DNA from: JAAUTT01 sp963846585
Lineage (GTDB): Bacteria > Bacteroidota > Bacteroidia > Bacteroidales > JAAUTT01
Length of the DNA: 64,000 bases
Assembly (NCBI GenBank): GCA_963846585.1
Contig: CAWJWO010000017.1
Coordinates: 186,001-250,000, forward strand
Reading direction: 5' to 3'
The stretch's first letter is position 1. Each line of letters opens with the position of its first letter. Positions 52,154 to 61,402 of the stretch are shown here, in pieces. The notes under the pieces are model-generated. The model worked only from the letters and a program-made list of their open reading frames with translations. It ran no database searches and was not told the DNA's origin. The position numbers and the translations under genes are program-made.

Positions 52154-54334
52154 TTAGAGTTCTTCCTTTTTAAATTGAGTAAGCGATATAGTAAAACCAG
52201 CATAAATATATCTGTAAATTGATGGCTCCACAGCATGCGGGGTTCCATTAAGTGAAAATTGATAACTATAAATATTCTTTCGGTTTATAAGATTATCTAT
52301 AGCAATATAAGCAACTCCAAAATATTTACCTATAGTAGTCAAATAACTAAAATTGATTGCAATGTTACTATATACAGGAGCCCGCTTTTCAATAAAATCC
52401 GGATTATAGGATGGCCTTCCACTGGCATAGGTATATGTAGCCCCGATATTCATCTGAAGAGCCTCAATAAAATATTTACCAAGCAAATTTAATGTGTTAT
52501 TGGAAACAAACCCCGGAGTAACATATGCCTTGTAATTTTCATATAATCGCTTAGTATCAATATAACTATATGATAACCAATAGTCAAAATTATGAATTGT
52601 AGCCTTGTCACGCCAAAATATTTCCAAACCTTTGGCATATCCATGTCCCGAATTATCAATATTTTCCCCCGGGAAAACAAACCGGTAGGGGTTGCCATCG
52701 TATGGGACATTATTGGCAAGTTTCTCAAATACAAGTTGATTATATGATTTATAATAGGTTTCTATCCTGAAATTTCTGTCATTTTTAATCCATTGATAAT
52801 TTCCAATATAATGAATTGCTTGCTGAAAATTCAAATGGTAGCCTGATAATAGATACTTATTGGCAGGATCTTCATAAAATAATCCTCCTGCAAAGGATAC
52901 CTGGCTATATGTACCTGTACCGATTGCTAAAGAAATACGCGGCCCTGCATTATATTTATCCAGAAGTTCACTGTATTCATACCTGCAACCTGGTTTAAAT
53001 GCAAGCCACTTTGCCGGTTTTAATTCAAATTCAGCATATCCTGCCACAAGCAATTCATTGAAATGTGAATTAAAATCTGAAATACCTTCGTTAAACTGGT
53101 AACGTTGAAGTTCGCTGCCAACCGACAGATTTGATTTTTCCGAAAAATTGTACAATACTTCCCCTCTCCATTGCAGGCGCCAGTCTTTATTTCTTCCCGG
53201 TATAGGCCCCCAACTTAATACATCTTTATTGTTGCTTGCTGATACTGCTGTTCGTAAAATAAATCTGTTTACAATATGACTGTATGAACTGTTAAAGTAG
53301 ATATTATAATTTTTAAGGGTAAATGGAATTATTGAATCTGTAAGATTAAAATATTGAGTAGTATCGAATGTGAATGGGTTTACAACATCGGTCCCGCTTG
53401 AGATTGTTTCATACTTTAAATAAATTTTTAATAAATCCTTATCCGTATTGGCTAAAGTATATTTAGCGGAAAACCCTCCTCCTTTCGGCGGATCATAAAA
53501 ATGATAATTTGTATTAGCCAGGCTGAAAAATGGGGCAAGATTGTCATAGTGCCCGGTAATTTCGACAGACGAATTATTAAATTTTTTTACCCCTGATATT
53601 TCGATGCCTGTCATTCCCATCGAAAAATTGATTGTCGACTTTTCAGGTAAATTAAAAGTATTTAATTCAAGAACAGATGATAAAGCCTGACCGTATTTTG
53701 CACTGTACCCTCCGCTGCTAAAGGATATCCCGCGAAACTGAAAGGGGGTAAACCGGCTACGTTGTGATACTCCCGGGACATTGCTTCCAAAAGGATTTTG
53801 GACAACCATGCCGTCAATAATTACAATGCTCTCACTGGCATCTCCACCACGGACAAAAAGTCCTGTCTGATCGGTTTGTGCCTGAGTTCCCGGCAAAAAT
53901 CTTATTGCACCCATGATATCACCCCCGGCACCTGCATTTGTATATATGTCCAAAGGTTTGAGGATGGCAATTTTCTGATCATCATTGGCTGAAAATGCTC
54001 CGGCAGTAATTACTACTTCCTGCATGGTTACTGACTTTTCTATAACTGACATATTATGAACTACATTGCCCTTATTAATAAAAATAGTATCTTTTGTTAA
54101 TTCATAGCCAATAGATGATACCACCAATACATGTTTTCCTGTTTCGCGGGTTATAAATGAATACCGGCCTGATGAATCTGTTGTTGTTCCATCAATAGTA
54201 TTTTCCAGATAAATGTTTGCAAAAGGCAGGAATTTGCCTTTATTGTCTTTTATTTGCCCGCTTACCTTATTTTGGGCATATAAAACACCCGGGAACATGC
54301 CTATTATGAATATAATAAAGTATAATTTTTTCAT
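52154..54334 (-). CDS. TonB-dependent receptor
   Basis: A 726-residue outer-membrane receptor. Signal peptide (MKKLYFIIFIIGMFPGVLYAQ), CarboxypepD_reg-like domain (KVSGQIKDNKGKFLPFANIYLENTIDGTTTDSSGRYSF, about 24-105), plug (GGDIMGAIRFLPGTQAQTDQTGLFVRGGDASESIVIIDGMVVQNPF, about 135-185) and a 22-strand-type barrel to the C-terminus (YRYIYAGFTISLTQF). No SusD partner is adjacent, so it is unlikely to be a classical polysaccharide-utilisation receptor. Substrate unknown. Confidence 0.95.
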   Translation of the reverse strand: MKKLYFIIFIIGMFPGVLYAQNKVSGQIKDNKGKFLPFANIYLENTIDGTTTDSSGRYSFITRETGKHVLVVSSIGYELTKDTIFINKGNVVHNMSVIEKSVTMQEVVITAGAFSANDDQKIAILKPLDIYTNAGAGGDIMGAIRFLPGTQAQTDQTGLFVRGGDASESIVIIDGMVVQNPFGSNVPGVSQRSRFTPFQFRGISFSSGGYSAKYGQALSSVLELNTFNLPEKSTINFSMGMTGIEISGVKKFNNSSVEITGHYDNLAPFFSLANTNYHFYDPPKGGGFSAKYTLANTDKDLLKIYLKYETISSGTDVVNPFTFDTTQYFNLTDSIIPFTLKNYNIYFNSSYSHIVNRFILRTAVSASNNKDVLSWGPIPGRNKDWRLQWRGEVLYNFSEKSNLSVGSELQRYQFNEGISDFNSHFNELLVAGYAEFELKPAKWLAFKPGCRYEYSELLDKYNAGPRISLAIGTGTYSQVSFAGGLFYEDPANKYLLSGYHLNFQQAIHYIGNYQWIKNDRNFRIETYYKSYNQLVFEKLANNVPYDGNPYRFVFPGENIDNSGHGYAKGLEIFWRDKATIHNFDYWLSYSYIDTKRLYENYKAYVTPGFVSNNTLNLLGKYFIEALQMNIGATYTYASGRPSYNPDFIEKRAPVYSNIAINFSYLTTIGKYFGVAYIAIDNLINRKNIYSYQFSLNGTPHAVEPSIYRYIYAGFTISLTQFKKEEL

Positions 54335-54542
54335 AATAATTTAATTTTATTCAAATAAAGTAACTTTGTTAAACAAAAATAATAACTGGAAAATATTCTT
54401 TAAACGCTTTATCGGCGAACAGGTTATTTATTCGGATAAATATAATTGAAATGGCGCGAATTATTTATTTTATAAAAATACTTGTTAATTTATCGGTTGC
54501 AATCTTTAATTAACTGTGTTAATATTGAACTAAAAATTTAAT

Positions 54543-55580
54543 ATGCTTACCAGCGATATAATGTATAAGGCACTTATTGATAAAGATGAAACTTATGAAG
54601 GATCATTTATAGCTGCCATAAAAACTACCGGTATATTTTGCAGGCCTTCGTGTACTGCAAAAAAGCCAAAATTGGAAAATGTAGAATTTTATTATTCAGT
54701 TAAAGAAGCAGTTCAAAATGGTTACAGACCATGTAAAATATGCAATCCAATGGAAAAATTAGGAGAAACCCCTGATTATATTAAGAACATCCTGAAAGAG
54801 TTAAATAATAATCCTTCCCATAAGTTAAAGGACTGGGATTTAACACAAAGAGGAATAGAACCAAATACAATAAGAAGATGGTTTTTAAAAAATCATGGTA
54901 TAACATTTCATTCATTTCAACGCATGAACCGAATAAATTCGGCCTTTAAAAAAATCCGAAACGGAGAACCGGTAACATCAGTTGCATATGATTCAGGATA
55001 CGAATCATTAAGTGGATTTAACGACTCCTTCAAATCAATTTTCGGAGTATCCCCGACTTATAGTAAAAACAAGAATATTATCAATATAACACGGCTTGAA
55101 ACACCCATTGGTACAATGTTTGCATGCGGTATTGAAAATGGTATTTGTCTTTTGGATTTTACTGACAGGAAATCGCTGGAAACAGAGTTGAAATTTTTAT
55201 CAAAAAATTTAAATGCTGCAATTATACAAGGTACAAATACCCATTTCGATTTGTTAAAAAAACAACTTGACGAATATTTTAATGGACAAAGAAAAGAGTT
55301 TTCAATACCAATTATTACTTTCGGAACTGATTTTCAAAAATCAGTATGGCAGGTTTTGCAAACAATTCCATACGGATCAACCTGTTCATATAAACATCAG
55401 GCTGAATTACTTAAAAAACCTAATGCTGTTCGTGCAGTTGCAAATGCAAACGGATTGAATAAAATTTCAATTCTGATCCCCTGCCACAGGGTTATCGGAG
55501 AAGATGGAAACCTAACCGGTTATGGAGGAGGGCTCTGGAGAAAAAAATGGTTGCTGGACCTTGAAAAAGCACATAATTGA
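54543..55580 (+). CDS. ada: Bifunctional Ada-type regulator / O6-methylguanine-DNA methyltransferase
   Basis: A 345-residue alkylation-damage protein. The N-terminal Ada zinc domain has C33 and C37 (IFCRPSC) and C64 and C67 (RPCKIC), C33 being the methyl acceptor for phosphotriesters; an AraC-type HTH follows (about 80-175, NRINSAFKKIRNGEPVTSVAYDSGYESLSGFNDSFKSIFG); the C-terminal methyltransferase domain ends with IPCHRVIGEDG (acceptor Cys314). All parts of E. coli-type Ada are present. It would repair alkylated DNA and activate its own gene. Alone on the plus strand; no alkA beside it. Confidence 0.95.
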   Translation: MLTSDIMYKALIDKDETYEGSFIAAIKTTGIFCRPSCTAKKPKLENVEFYYSVKEAVQNGYRPCKICNPMEKLGETPDYIKNILKELNNNPSHKLKDWDLTQRGIEPNTIRRWFLKNHGITFHSFQRMNRINSAFKKIRNGEPVTSVAYDSGYESLSGFNDSFKSIFGVSPTYSKNKNIINITRLETPIGTMFACGIENGICLLDFTDRKSLETELKFLSKNLNAAIIQGTNTHFDLLKKQLDEYFNGQRKEFSIPIITFGTDFQKSVWQVLQTIPYGSTCSYKHQAELLKKPNAVRAVANANGLNKISILIPCHRVIGEDGNLTGYGGGLWRKKWLLDLEKAHN

Positions 55581-55898
55581 ATGGAAGAAGAGAGGAAATA
55601 AAGAAGATAAAGAATTAGAACCAGGAGCCAGGAGCCAGGAGTCAGGACAATAAATAATCAGTAATGCGAATAAAGTGCTAAATTATTATATTAGTTTTAC
55701 CACAAAGGTACACAAAGTCAATCACTAAGGTACACAAAGGATAATTCAAAATATATATGATTACATCATTTAAATAGATTTGTTCCTTTGAGTTACTTTG
55801 TGTAAACCTTTGTGATCTTTGTGGTTAAAATTTTTTAACTCATAATTCGTATTAGTAATTTGTAATTAGTAATATGTAATTATTTTGAAATATTTTCA
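55581..55898. repeat. Word repeats and ACCACAAAGGT inverted pair
   Basis: AACCAGGAGCCAGGAGCC words (about 55618-55650) precede an inverted pair: TTTTACCACAAAGGTACACAAAG... (55695-55740) and ...CTTTGTGATCTTTGTGGTTAAAA (55781-55830). The pair can form a ~45-bp imperfect stem. No gene is seen in the 318-bp gap. Confidence 0.65.
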
Positions 55899-58820
55899 AT
55901 GGTAAAAGATATATTTAAAACATTACAAGAATCATTGGAGGGAGAACTATATACCGACTCCGTACACCGCATCATATATTCGACTGACGCCTCTCCCTAT
56001 AAAGAAAAACCTAAGGCAATTGTCTTTCCAAAAAATGAAGAAGATATAATAAAAATAATATTATTCGCCGGGAATAATAAATTATCTGTCGTTCCGAGGG
56101 CTTCCGGTACATCTCTTGCAGGTCAGGTTGTCGGTAATGGTATGGTTGTGGATGTATCGAGGTATTTAAACAAAATAATTGAATTTAATCAGGAAGAAAA
56201 ATGGATAAAAGTTCAACCCGGTGTGGTATTAGATGAATTAAACAAGTTTATTGAACCGTTTGATCTTTTTTTTGGGCCCGAAACATCGACGTCTAATCGC
56301 TGCATGATAGGCGGAATGGTAGGTAATAATGCATGCGGGTCACACTCTGTTATCTACGGCAGTATGCGAGATCACCTTATTGCTGTAAAAGCAGTTCTGA
56401 GCGACGGTAGCCTGGCCGAATTTCAACCATTAACCAGGCATGAATTTGAAAAAAAATGTGATGGTAATTCCCTGGAAAACAAAATTTACCAATCAATTAA
56501 CAATATACTTTCGAACACAGAAAATCAGGCTGAAATAAGAAATCAATATCCTGATAAAGAGCTTCACAGGCGTAATACCGGCTATGCTGTTGATCTTTTA
56601 CTTGATTCTGCTCCGTTTTCTCAAGGTGAAAGCCCATTTAATTTTTGCAAAATTATTGCAGGATCCGAAGGCACATTGGCGATAGTTACAGAAATTAAAC
56701 TTAACCTTGTTAAACTTCCACCAAAAACCAAAGCAGTTGTAGCAGTTCACTTTAATTTATTAAAAGATGCCCTTAATGCAAATCTTATTGCCCTGAAATA
56801 CAATCCCGGAGCTGTTGAACTTATGGATAAAACCATCCTCGACCTCACCAAAGACAATATTGAACAACAGAAGAACCGGTTTTTCCTTCAAGGTGATCCG
56901 GGAGCAATATTAATTATCGAATTTGCAAGAAACAGTAAGGAAGAAATTAATAAAATAGTTTCAGATCTTGAATCCGAAATGAGAAGTTTGGGATTTGGTT
57001 ACCATTTTCCGGTTATATGGGGAAATAATATTTCTAAAGTGTGGAAATTAAGGAAATCCGGACTTGGCGTTCTTTCAAATATGAAAGGTGATTCAAAACC
57101 GGTAAGCCTCATTGAAGACACTGCCGTTAATGTAGAAAAATTACCATATTATATCGACGATTTCAACAAAATTATTGCAGGATATAACTTATCATGCGTT
57201 TATCATGCTCACATTGGCTCAGGAGAGTTGCACCTGCGCCCGATACTTAATCTAAAAGATCCTGAACATGTTAAAATATTCAGATCTTTAGCATTTGATG
57301 TTGCAAAATTAGTTAAAAAATATAATGGTTCGCTTAGCGGAGAACACGGTGATGGCAGGTTAAGAGGCGAATTTATTCCTTTAATGATAGGTGAAAAAAA
57401 TTATAAGTTACTCCAACAAATTAAAAACGTCTGGGATCCCGATCATATATTAAACCCGGGGAAAATTACAGATACTCCGGCTATGAATACTTCATTGAGG
57501 TATATACCCGGTGCAAAAGTTAAGGAAATCACATCAGTTTTTGATTTTTCAAAAGACGCAGGGATTATAAGATCAGTCGAAAAATGCAATGGTTCCGGAG
57601 ATTGCAGGAAATCTGAAATTATAGGCGGATTAATGTGCCCCAGTTACATGGCTACACGTGATGAAAGGAATACTACGAGGGCCAGGGCAAATGTATTACG
57701 TGAATTTTTAAACAATTCCCGGAAAAAAAATCCTTTTGATCATAAAGAAATTTATGAAATAATGGATTTATGCCTGTCATGCAAAGGATGTAAATCAGAA
57801 TGCCCTTCTAATGTCGATATGACTAAACTTAAAGCAGAATTTCTTCAGCACTGGTACGATGCCAATGGCATTCCACTTCGTACCAGACTTATAGCTAATA
57901 TTACCAAAATCAACAAACTTGGAGCTATACTCCCTTCAATCACTAATTTCTTTTTGAAAAAATCGATATTTTCATCTATATTAGGTTTTGCAAAGGAAAG
58001 AACACTTCCACTTTTAGAAGGTGAAACACTCAATTACTGGTACAGAAAGAATTATAAGTCCGAATTAAACAAACTTCCTTCATTTCCAACAAAAACAGTG
58101 TATTTGTTTAATGATGAATTTACCAATTACAACGATACTCACATCGGAATAGCTGCAGTAAAGCTGCTTCTGCGGCTTGGTTATAATGTTATTATCCCAA
58201 AACATTATGAAAGCGGGAGAACATACCTGTCAAAAGGATTATTAAGAAAGGCCCGGCAAATTGCAGAGAAAAATATAAAACTTCTATATAATATTATTTC
58301 AACCGAAACACCTTTAATTGGAATTGAGCCATCGGCTATTCTGGCATTTCGTGATGAATACCCTGAATTAGCAGGTGACTCGTATAGAGATAATGCATTA
58401 AAATTAGCTAAAAATTCCTGGCTCATTGATGAATTTCTGGTAATGGAGAGAAATGCAGGGAGAATAAATCCTGATTTGTTTAAAAAAACAAAAGAAACTA
58501 TAAAGTTACATTGTCATTGTCAGCAAAAAGCAATTGCCTCTTCTGAGCCCACCATTTTAATGCTATCGTTTCCTGAAAACTACGTGGTTAGTGAAATACC
58601 TTCCGGATGTTGCGGAATGGCCGGATCATTTGGTTATGAAAAAGAACACTATGATATTTCAATTAAAATAGGGGAATTAATTTTATTCAAAGAAGTAAGA
58701 AAATTACCATTTGATACTATAATTGCTGCTCAGGGAACAAGTTGCCGTCATCAGATTGAAGAAGGAACAAAAAGAAAAGCTTTACATCCGGTTGAAATAT
58801 TGTACAATGCCCTGATATAA
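55899..58820 (+). CDS. FAD/iron-sulfur oxidoreductase, D-lactate/glycolate dehydrogenase-like
   Basis: A 973-residue fusion. FAD_binding_4 domain (about 30-260: PRASGTSLAGQVVGNGMVVDVSRYLNKIIE; GPETSTSNRCMIGGMVGNNACGSHSVIYGSMRDHL), FAD-oxidase C-terminal domain (about 265-535: HAHIGSGELHLRPIL; GEHGDGRLRGEF; DPDHILNPGKI), a 4Fe-4S region (CNGSGDCRKSE near 563 and CLSCKGCKSECPSNVDM near 627) and a C-terminal CCG domain (SGCCGMAGSFGYEKEHYD, near 903). This is the GlcD/GlpC-type architecture of D-2-hydroxyacid dehydrogenases (D-lactate most often) that pass electrons to quinones or flavoproteins. The substrate is inferred. Confidence 0.92.
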   Translation: MVKDIFKTLQESLEGELYTDSVHRIIYSTDASPYKEKPKAIVFPKNEEDIIKIILFAGNNKLSVVPRASGTSLAGQVVGNGMVVDVSRYLNKIIEFNQEEKWIKVQPGVVLDELNKFIEPFDLFFGPETSTSNRCMIGGMVGNNACGSHSVIYGSMRDHLIAVKAVLSDGSLAEFQPLTRHEFEKKCDGNSLENKIYQSINNILSNTENQAEIRNQYPDKELHRRNTGYAVDLLLDSAPFSQGESPFNFCKIIAGSEGTLAIVTEIKLNLVKLPPKTKAVVAVHFNLLKDALNANLIALKYNPGAVELMDKTILDLTKDNIEQQKNRFFLQGDPGAILIIEFARNSKEEINKIVSDLESEMRSLGFGYHFPVIWGNNISKVWKLRKSGLGVLSNMKGDSKPVSLIEDTAVNVEKLPYYIDDFNKIIAGYNLSCVYHAHIGSGELHLRPILNLKDPEHVKIFRSLAFDVAKLVKKYNGSLSGEHGDGRLRGEFIPLMIGEKNYKLLQQIKNVWDPDHILNPGKITDTPAMNTSLRYIPGAKVKEITSVFDFSKDAGIIRSVEKCNGSGDCRKSEIIGGLMCPSYMATRDERNTTRARANVLREFLNNSRKKNPFDHKEIYEIMDLCLSCKGCKSECPSNVDMTKLKAEFLQHWYDANGIPLRTRLIANITKINKLGAILPSITNFFLKKSIFSSILGFAKERTLPLLEGETLNYWYRKNYKSELNKLPSFPTKTVYLFNDEFTNYNDTHIGIAAVKLLLRLGYNVIIPKHYESGRTYLSKGLLRKARQIAEKNIKLLYNIISTETPLIGIEPSAILAFRDEYPELAGDSYRDNALKLAKNSWLIDEFLVMERNAGRINPDLFKKTKETIKLHCHCQQKAIASSEPTILMLSFPENYVVSEIPSGCCGMAGSFGYEKEHYDISIKIGELILFKEVRKLPFDTIIAAQGTSCRHQIEEGTKRKALHPVEILYNALI

Positions 58821-58914
58821 TGTGCAAATGTGAATATTTAAAGATGTGCAAATGATGACAAATTACTGATTACTAATGACAAATTAAATTTGAATTTTTG
58901 AAACAAAAAATGAA

Positions 58915-58922
58915 TAACTTTG
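58915..58922 (+). promoter_or_regulatory. TAnnTTTG -7 element of tRNA-Leu
   Basis: TAACTTTG lies 15 bp before the first tRNA base; a TTG at 58890-58892 is 22 bp upstream of it. Confidence 0.65.
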
Positions 58923-58937
58923 CACCTGTTTTCAAAA

Positions 58938-59019
58938 GCGGATGTGGCGTAATTGGTAGCCGTGCAAGACTTAGGATCTTGTGTCTTCGGACGTGGGGGT
59001 TCGAGTCCCTTCATCCGCA
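58938..59019 (+). tRNA. tRNA-Leu (UAG)
   Basis: GCGGATG (58938-58944) pairs with CATCCGC (59012-59018); discriminator A follows. The anticodon stem CAAGA/TCTTG encloses CTTAGGA with anticodon TAG (58972-58974), reading CUA-type Leu codons. A long variable arm (GTGTCTTCGGACGTG region) and GGTTCGAGTCC T arm confirm a class II tRNA. CCA is not encoded. No integrase or att repeat is seen beside it. Confidence 0.96.
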
Positions 59020-59290
59020 CATAATAGTGCTTGGTGCATAGTTCTTAGTACTCTGAGCGTAGTGCATAGTGCATAGTGCATAGTGCATAGTGCTTAGAAA
59101 AAAGATAAAAGATAAAAGATAATAGATAATAGAAGACAGAGAACAGAAGACAGATGACATAAAGCAGTTAATTTGCAATCATCAATCTAAAACCTCAAAT
59201 CTAGAATCTAGAATCTTAAATTTAAAATCATCTGATCTTGGCTCCTGGTTCCTGGCTCCTGAGCCTAGTCGAAGGATGGTTCTTGGTTCT
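59020..59290. repeat. Long word-repeat tract downstream of tRNA-Leu
   Basis: GTGCATAGTGCATAGTGC array (about 59027-59096), AAAAGATAAAAGATAATAG words (about 59099-59132), GAAGACAGAGAACAGAAGAC words (59132-59155), AATCTAGAATCTTAAATTT words (59178-59230), and TTGGCTCCTGGTTCCTGGC words (59237-59289) including TGAGCCTAGTCGAAGGATGG. No gene in the stretch up to tig. Confidence 0.7.
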
Positions 59291-59345
59291 ATTATGTAAC
59301 AAGTTAAATAAGAGATTTTATTAGATTATTAAATTGAAATTGGAG

Positions 59346-60707
59346 ATGATTATTACAAAAGAGTTAAAGGACGAATTAAATGCTGTATTAAAAGTGGCTG
59401 TCACTAAAGACGATTATGAGCCGAATGTTGAGAAAAAACTGGCAGATTACAGAAGAAAAGCCAAAATTGACGGATTCAGGCCAGGTAAGGTACCCGCTGG
59501 CATGATAAGGAAGTTGTATGGAAAATCGGTGATGGTTGATGAAATAAATAATCTATTATCTGAAAATATACCGAAATATATTCAGGATGAAAATCTTAAT
59601 ATATTAGGGAATCCGCTTCCAAGTGAAACAGAACAAAAACAAAATGACTGGGAAAATTCTAATGAGTTCGAGTTTGCTTTTGATATTGGATTATCTCCTG
59701 AATTTGAAGTAACCCTCTCTAAAAAGGATAAGATTACAAGTTATAACATTAAACCCGGCCCTGAACTTATTCAAACGTATTCCGACAATTTTACAAGACG
59801 TTTTGGAAGTAATAATCCCTGCGAAGTAATTGAATCCGGAAATGAAATAGTGAAAGGCACATTAGTTGAACTGTCATCCTCAGGTATTGTAAAAGAAAAT
59901 GGCTATAATATTTCTGATTGTACTATATATCTTGAGTTCATAAAGGACGATGATATTAAGAAATCTTTTATTGGCCTGAAAAACAATGAAACTATATCAT
60001 TTAATTTGCGTAAAGCTTATCCAAACAATATAGAACTTGCATCAATCCTTCACTTGAAAAAAGAAGAAACAGCCGGCATCGATTCTGATTTCCAATTTAC
60101 AGTGGGAGATATTGCCAGATTTGAAAAAGCCGCAATTAATCAGGAGCTTTTTGATAAAATTTATGGAGAAGGCATTGTAACTTCTTCAGAACAATTTATT
60201 TCAAAATTGGAAAACGACATTCACTTAAATCTTTCCCGTGAAAGCGATATGAAGTTTCGTACCGATGCAAAAGAAATGTTTATAAAAAAATCAAATTTCA
60301 AATTGCCGGTTGAATTTTTGAAACGCTGGGTATTATCTTCAAATGAAGGCAAGTCAAATGCAGAACAAATTAATAGTAATTTTGATAAATTTGAAAAAGA
60401 TTTGAAATGGCAGTTGATTCAAAATAAAATTATTAATGACAATAATTTGCAGCTGACAGAAGACGAAATAGTAGAATATGCCAATATGCAAACCAGGATG
60501 TACTTTGAACAATATAAGCTGACCAATGTTAGTGATGAACAAATAAATAATTATACCACTGAATATTTAAAAAAAGAAGATTATCGGAGACGGATAATTG
60601 AACAAAAATTGGAGGATAAAGTATTTGAAATTATCCGTGAAACAGTTACTCTTCAAACTAATGAAATAACCAGTGCTGAATTTGATAAAATCTTAGAAAA
60701 TAATTAA
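59346..60707 (+). CDS. tig: Trigger factor
   Basis: 453 residues from the ATG at 59346; a TTG at 59334 would add four residues. Trigger factor is the ribosome-bound chaperone with peptidyl-prolyl isomerase activity. N-terminal ribosome-binding signature GFRPGKVP (43-50), within DYRRKAKIDGFRPGKVPAGMIRKLYG; a central PPIase-like domain (about 150-240) that is diverged in sequence, as usual in Bacteroidota; and a helical C-terminal chaperone domain. It leads a tig-clpP-clpX operon with an 8-bp gap to clpP. Confidence 0.94.
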   Translation: MIITKELKDELNAVLKVAVTKDDYEPNVEKKLADYRRKAKIDGFRPGKVPAGMIRKLYGKSVMVDEINNLLSENIPKYIQDENLNILGNPLPSETEQKQNDWENSNEFEFAFDIGLSPEFEVTLSKKDKITSYNIKPGPELIQTYSDNFTRRFGSNNPCEVIESGNEIVKGTLVELSSSGIVKENGYNISDCTIYLEFIKDDDIKKSFIGLKNNETISFNLRKAYPNNIELASILHLKKEETAGIDSDFQFTVGDIARFEKAAINQELFDKIYGEGIVTSSEQFISKLENDIHLNLSRESDMKFRTDAKEMFIKKSNFKLPVEFLKRWVLSSNEGKSNAEQINSNFDKFEKDLKWQLIQNKIINDNNLQLTEDEIVEYANMQTRMYFEQYKLTNVSDEQINNYTTEYLKKEDYRRRIIEQKLEDKVFEIIRETVTLQTNEITSAEFDKILENN

Positions 60708-60715
60708 CTAATAAT

Positions 60716-61402
60716 ATGAATGATAACAACGAATTCAAAAAATACGCTACCAGTCACCTGGGTATTAGCGGAATGAATTTATTCAGGATTCAGACAGCAG
60801 TAAATAGTTACATTTCTCCTACAATTATTGAGGAGCGTCAGTTAAATGTGGCACAAATGGATGTTTTCTCGAGGTTAATGATGGACAGAATTATATTTTT
60901 AGGTTTGCCTATTGACGACGATGTGGCCAATATAATCCAGGCACAATTACTTTTTCTTGATTCTGTTGATCCTCATAAAGATATTCAAATTTATTTTAAT
61001 ACACCTGGCGGTTCGGTACATTCAGGATTAGGAATTTATGATACAATGCAATGGATAAGTTCGGATATTGCAACCATCTGCACAGGTATGGCAGCATCTA
61101 TGGGAGCGGTTCTGCTTTGTGCAGGAGCTAAAGGTAAACGCACTGCATTGAAACATTCCAGGATTATGATTCACCAACCAAGCGGAGGAGCACAGGGTAC
61201 TTCCAGTGATTTGGAAATCACAGTAAAGGAAATTGTTAAACTTAAAAAAGAGTTGTATAGTATTATTGCAGAACATACAGGCAAACCATTCGATAAGGTT
61301 GAAAAAGATTCGGATCGCGATTACTGGATGACTTCAGCAGAAGCCAAAGAATATGGTATAATTGATGAAGTGCTGATCCGGCAAAAAAATAATAAAAAAT
61401 AA
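60716..61402 (+). CDS. clpP: ATP-dependent Clp protease proteolytic subunit
   Basis: A 228-residue ClpP, the tetradecameric serine peptidase of ClpXP. Catalytic Ser128 (GMAASMGAVLLCAG), His153 (RIMIHQPSGGAQG) and the later Asp (DRDYWM region, about 203) are in place; LFLDSVDPHKDIQIYFNTPGGSVHSGLGIYDTMQ is the family core. Longer than E. coli mature ClpP (193) by an N-terminal propeptide-like extension. Its stop codon shares an A with the clpX start (TAATG), so the two are translationally coupled. Confidence 0.97.
   Translation: MNDNNEFKKYATSHLGISGMNLFRIQTAVNSYISPTIIEERQLNVAQMDVFSRLMMDRIIFLGLPIDDDVANIIQAQLLFLDSVDPHKDIQIYFNTPGGSVHSGLGIYDTMQWISSDIATICTGMAASMGAVLLCAGAKGKRTALKHSRIMIHQPSGGAQGTSSDLEITVKEIVKLKKELYSIIAEHTGKPFDKVEKDSDRDYWMTSAEAKEYGIIDEVLIRQKNNKK

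Noticed and set aside
58938..59019. tRNA-Leu as a second integration site
   Set aside because: No repeat of the tRNA 3' end and no integrase nearby.
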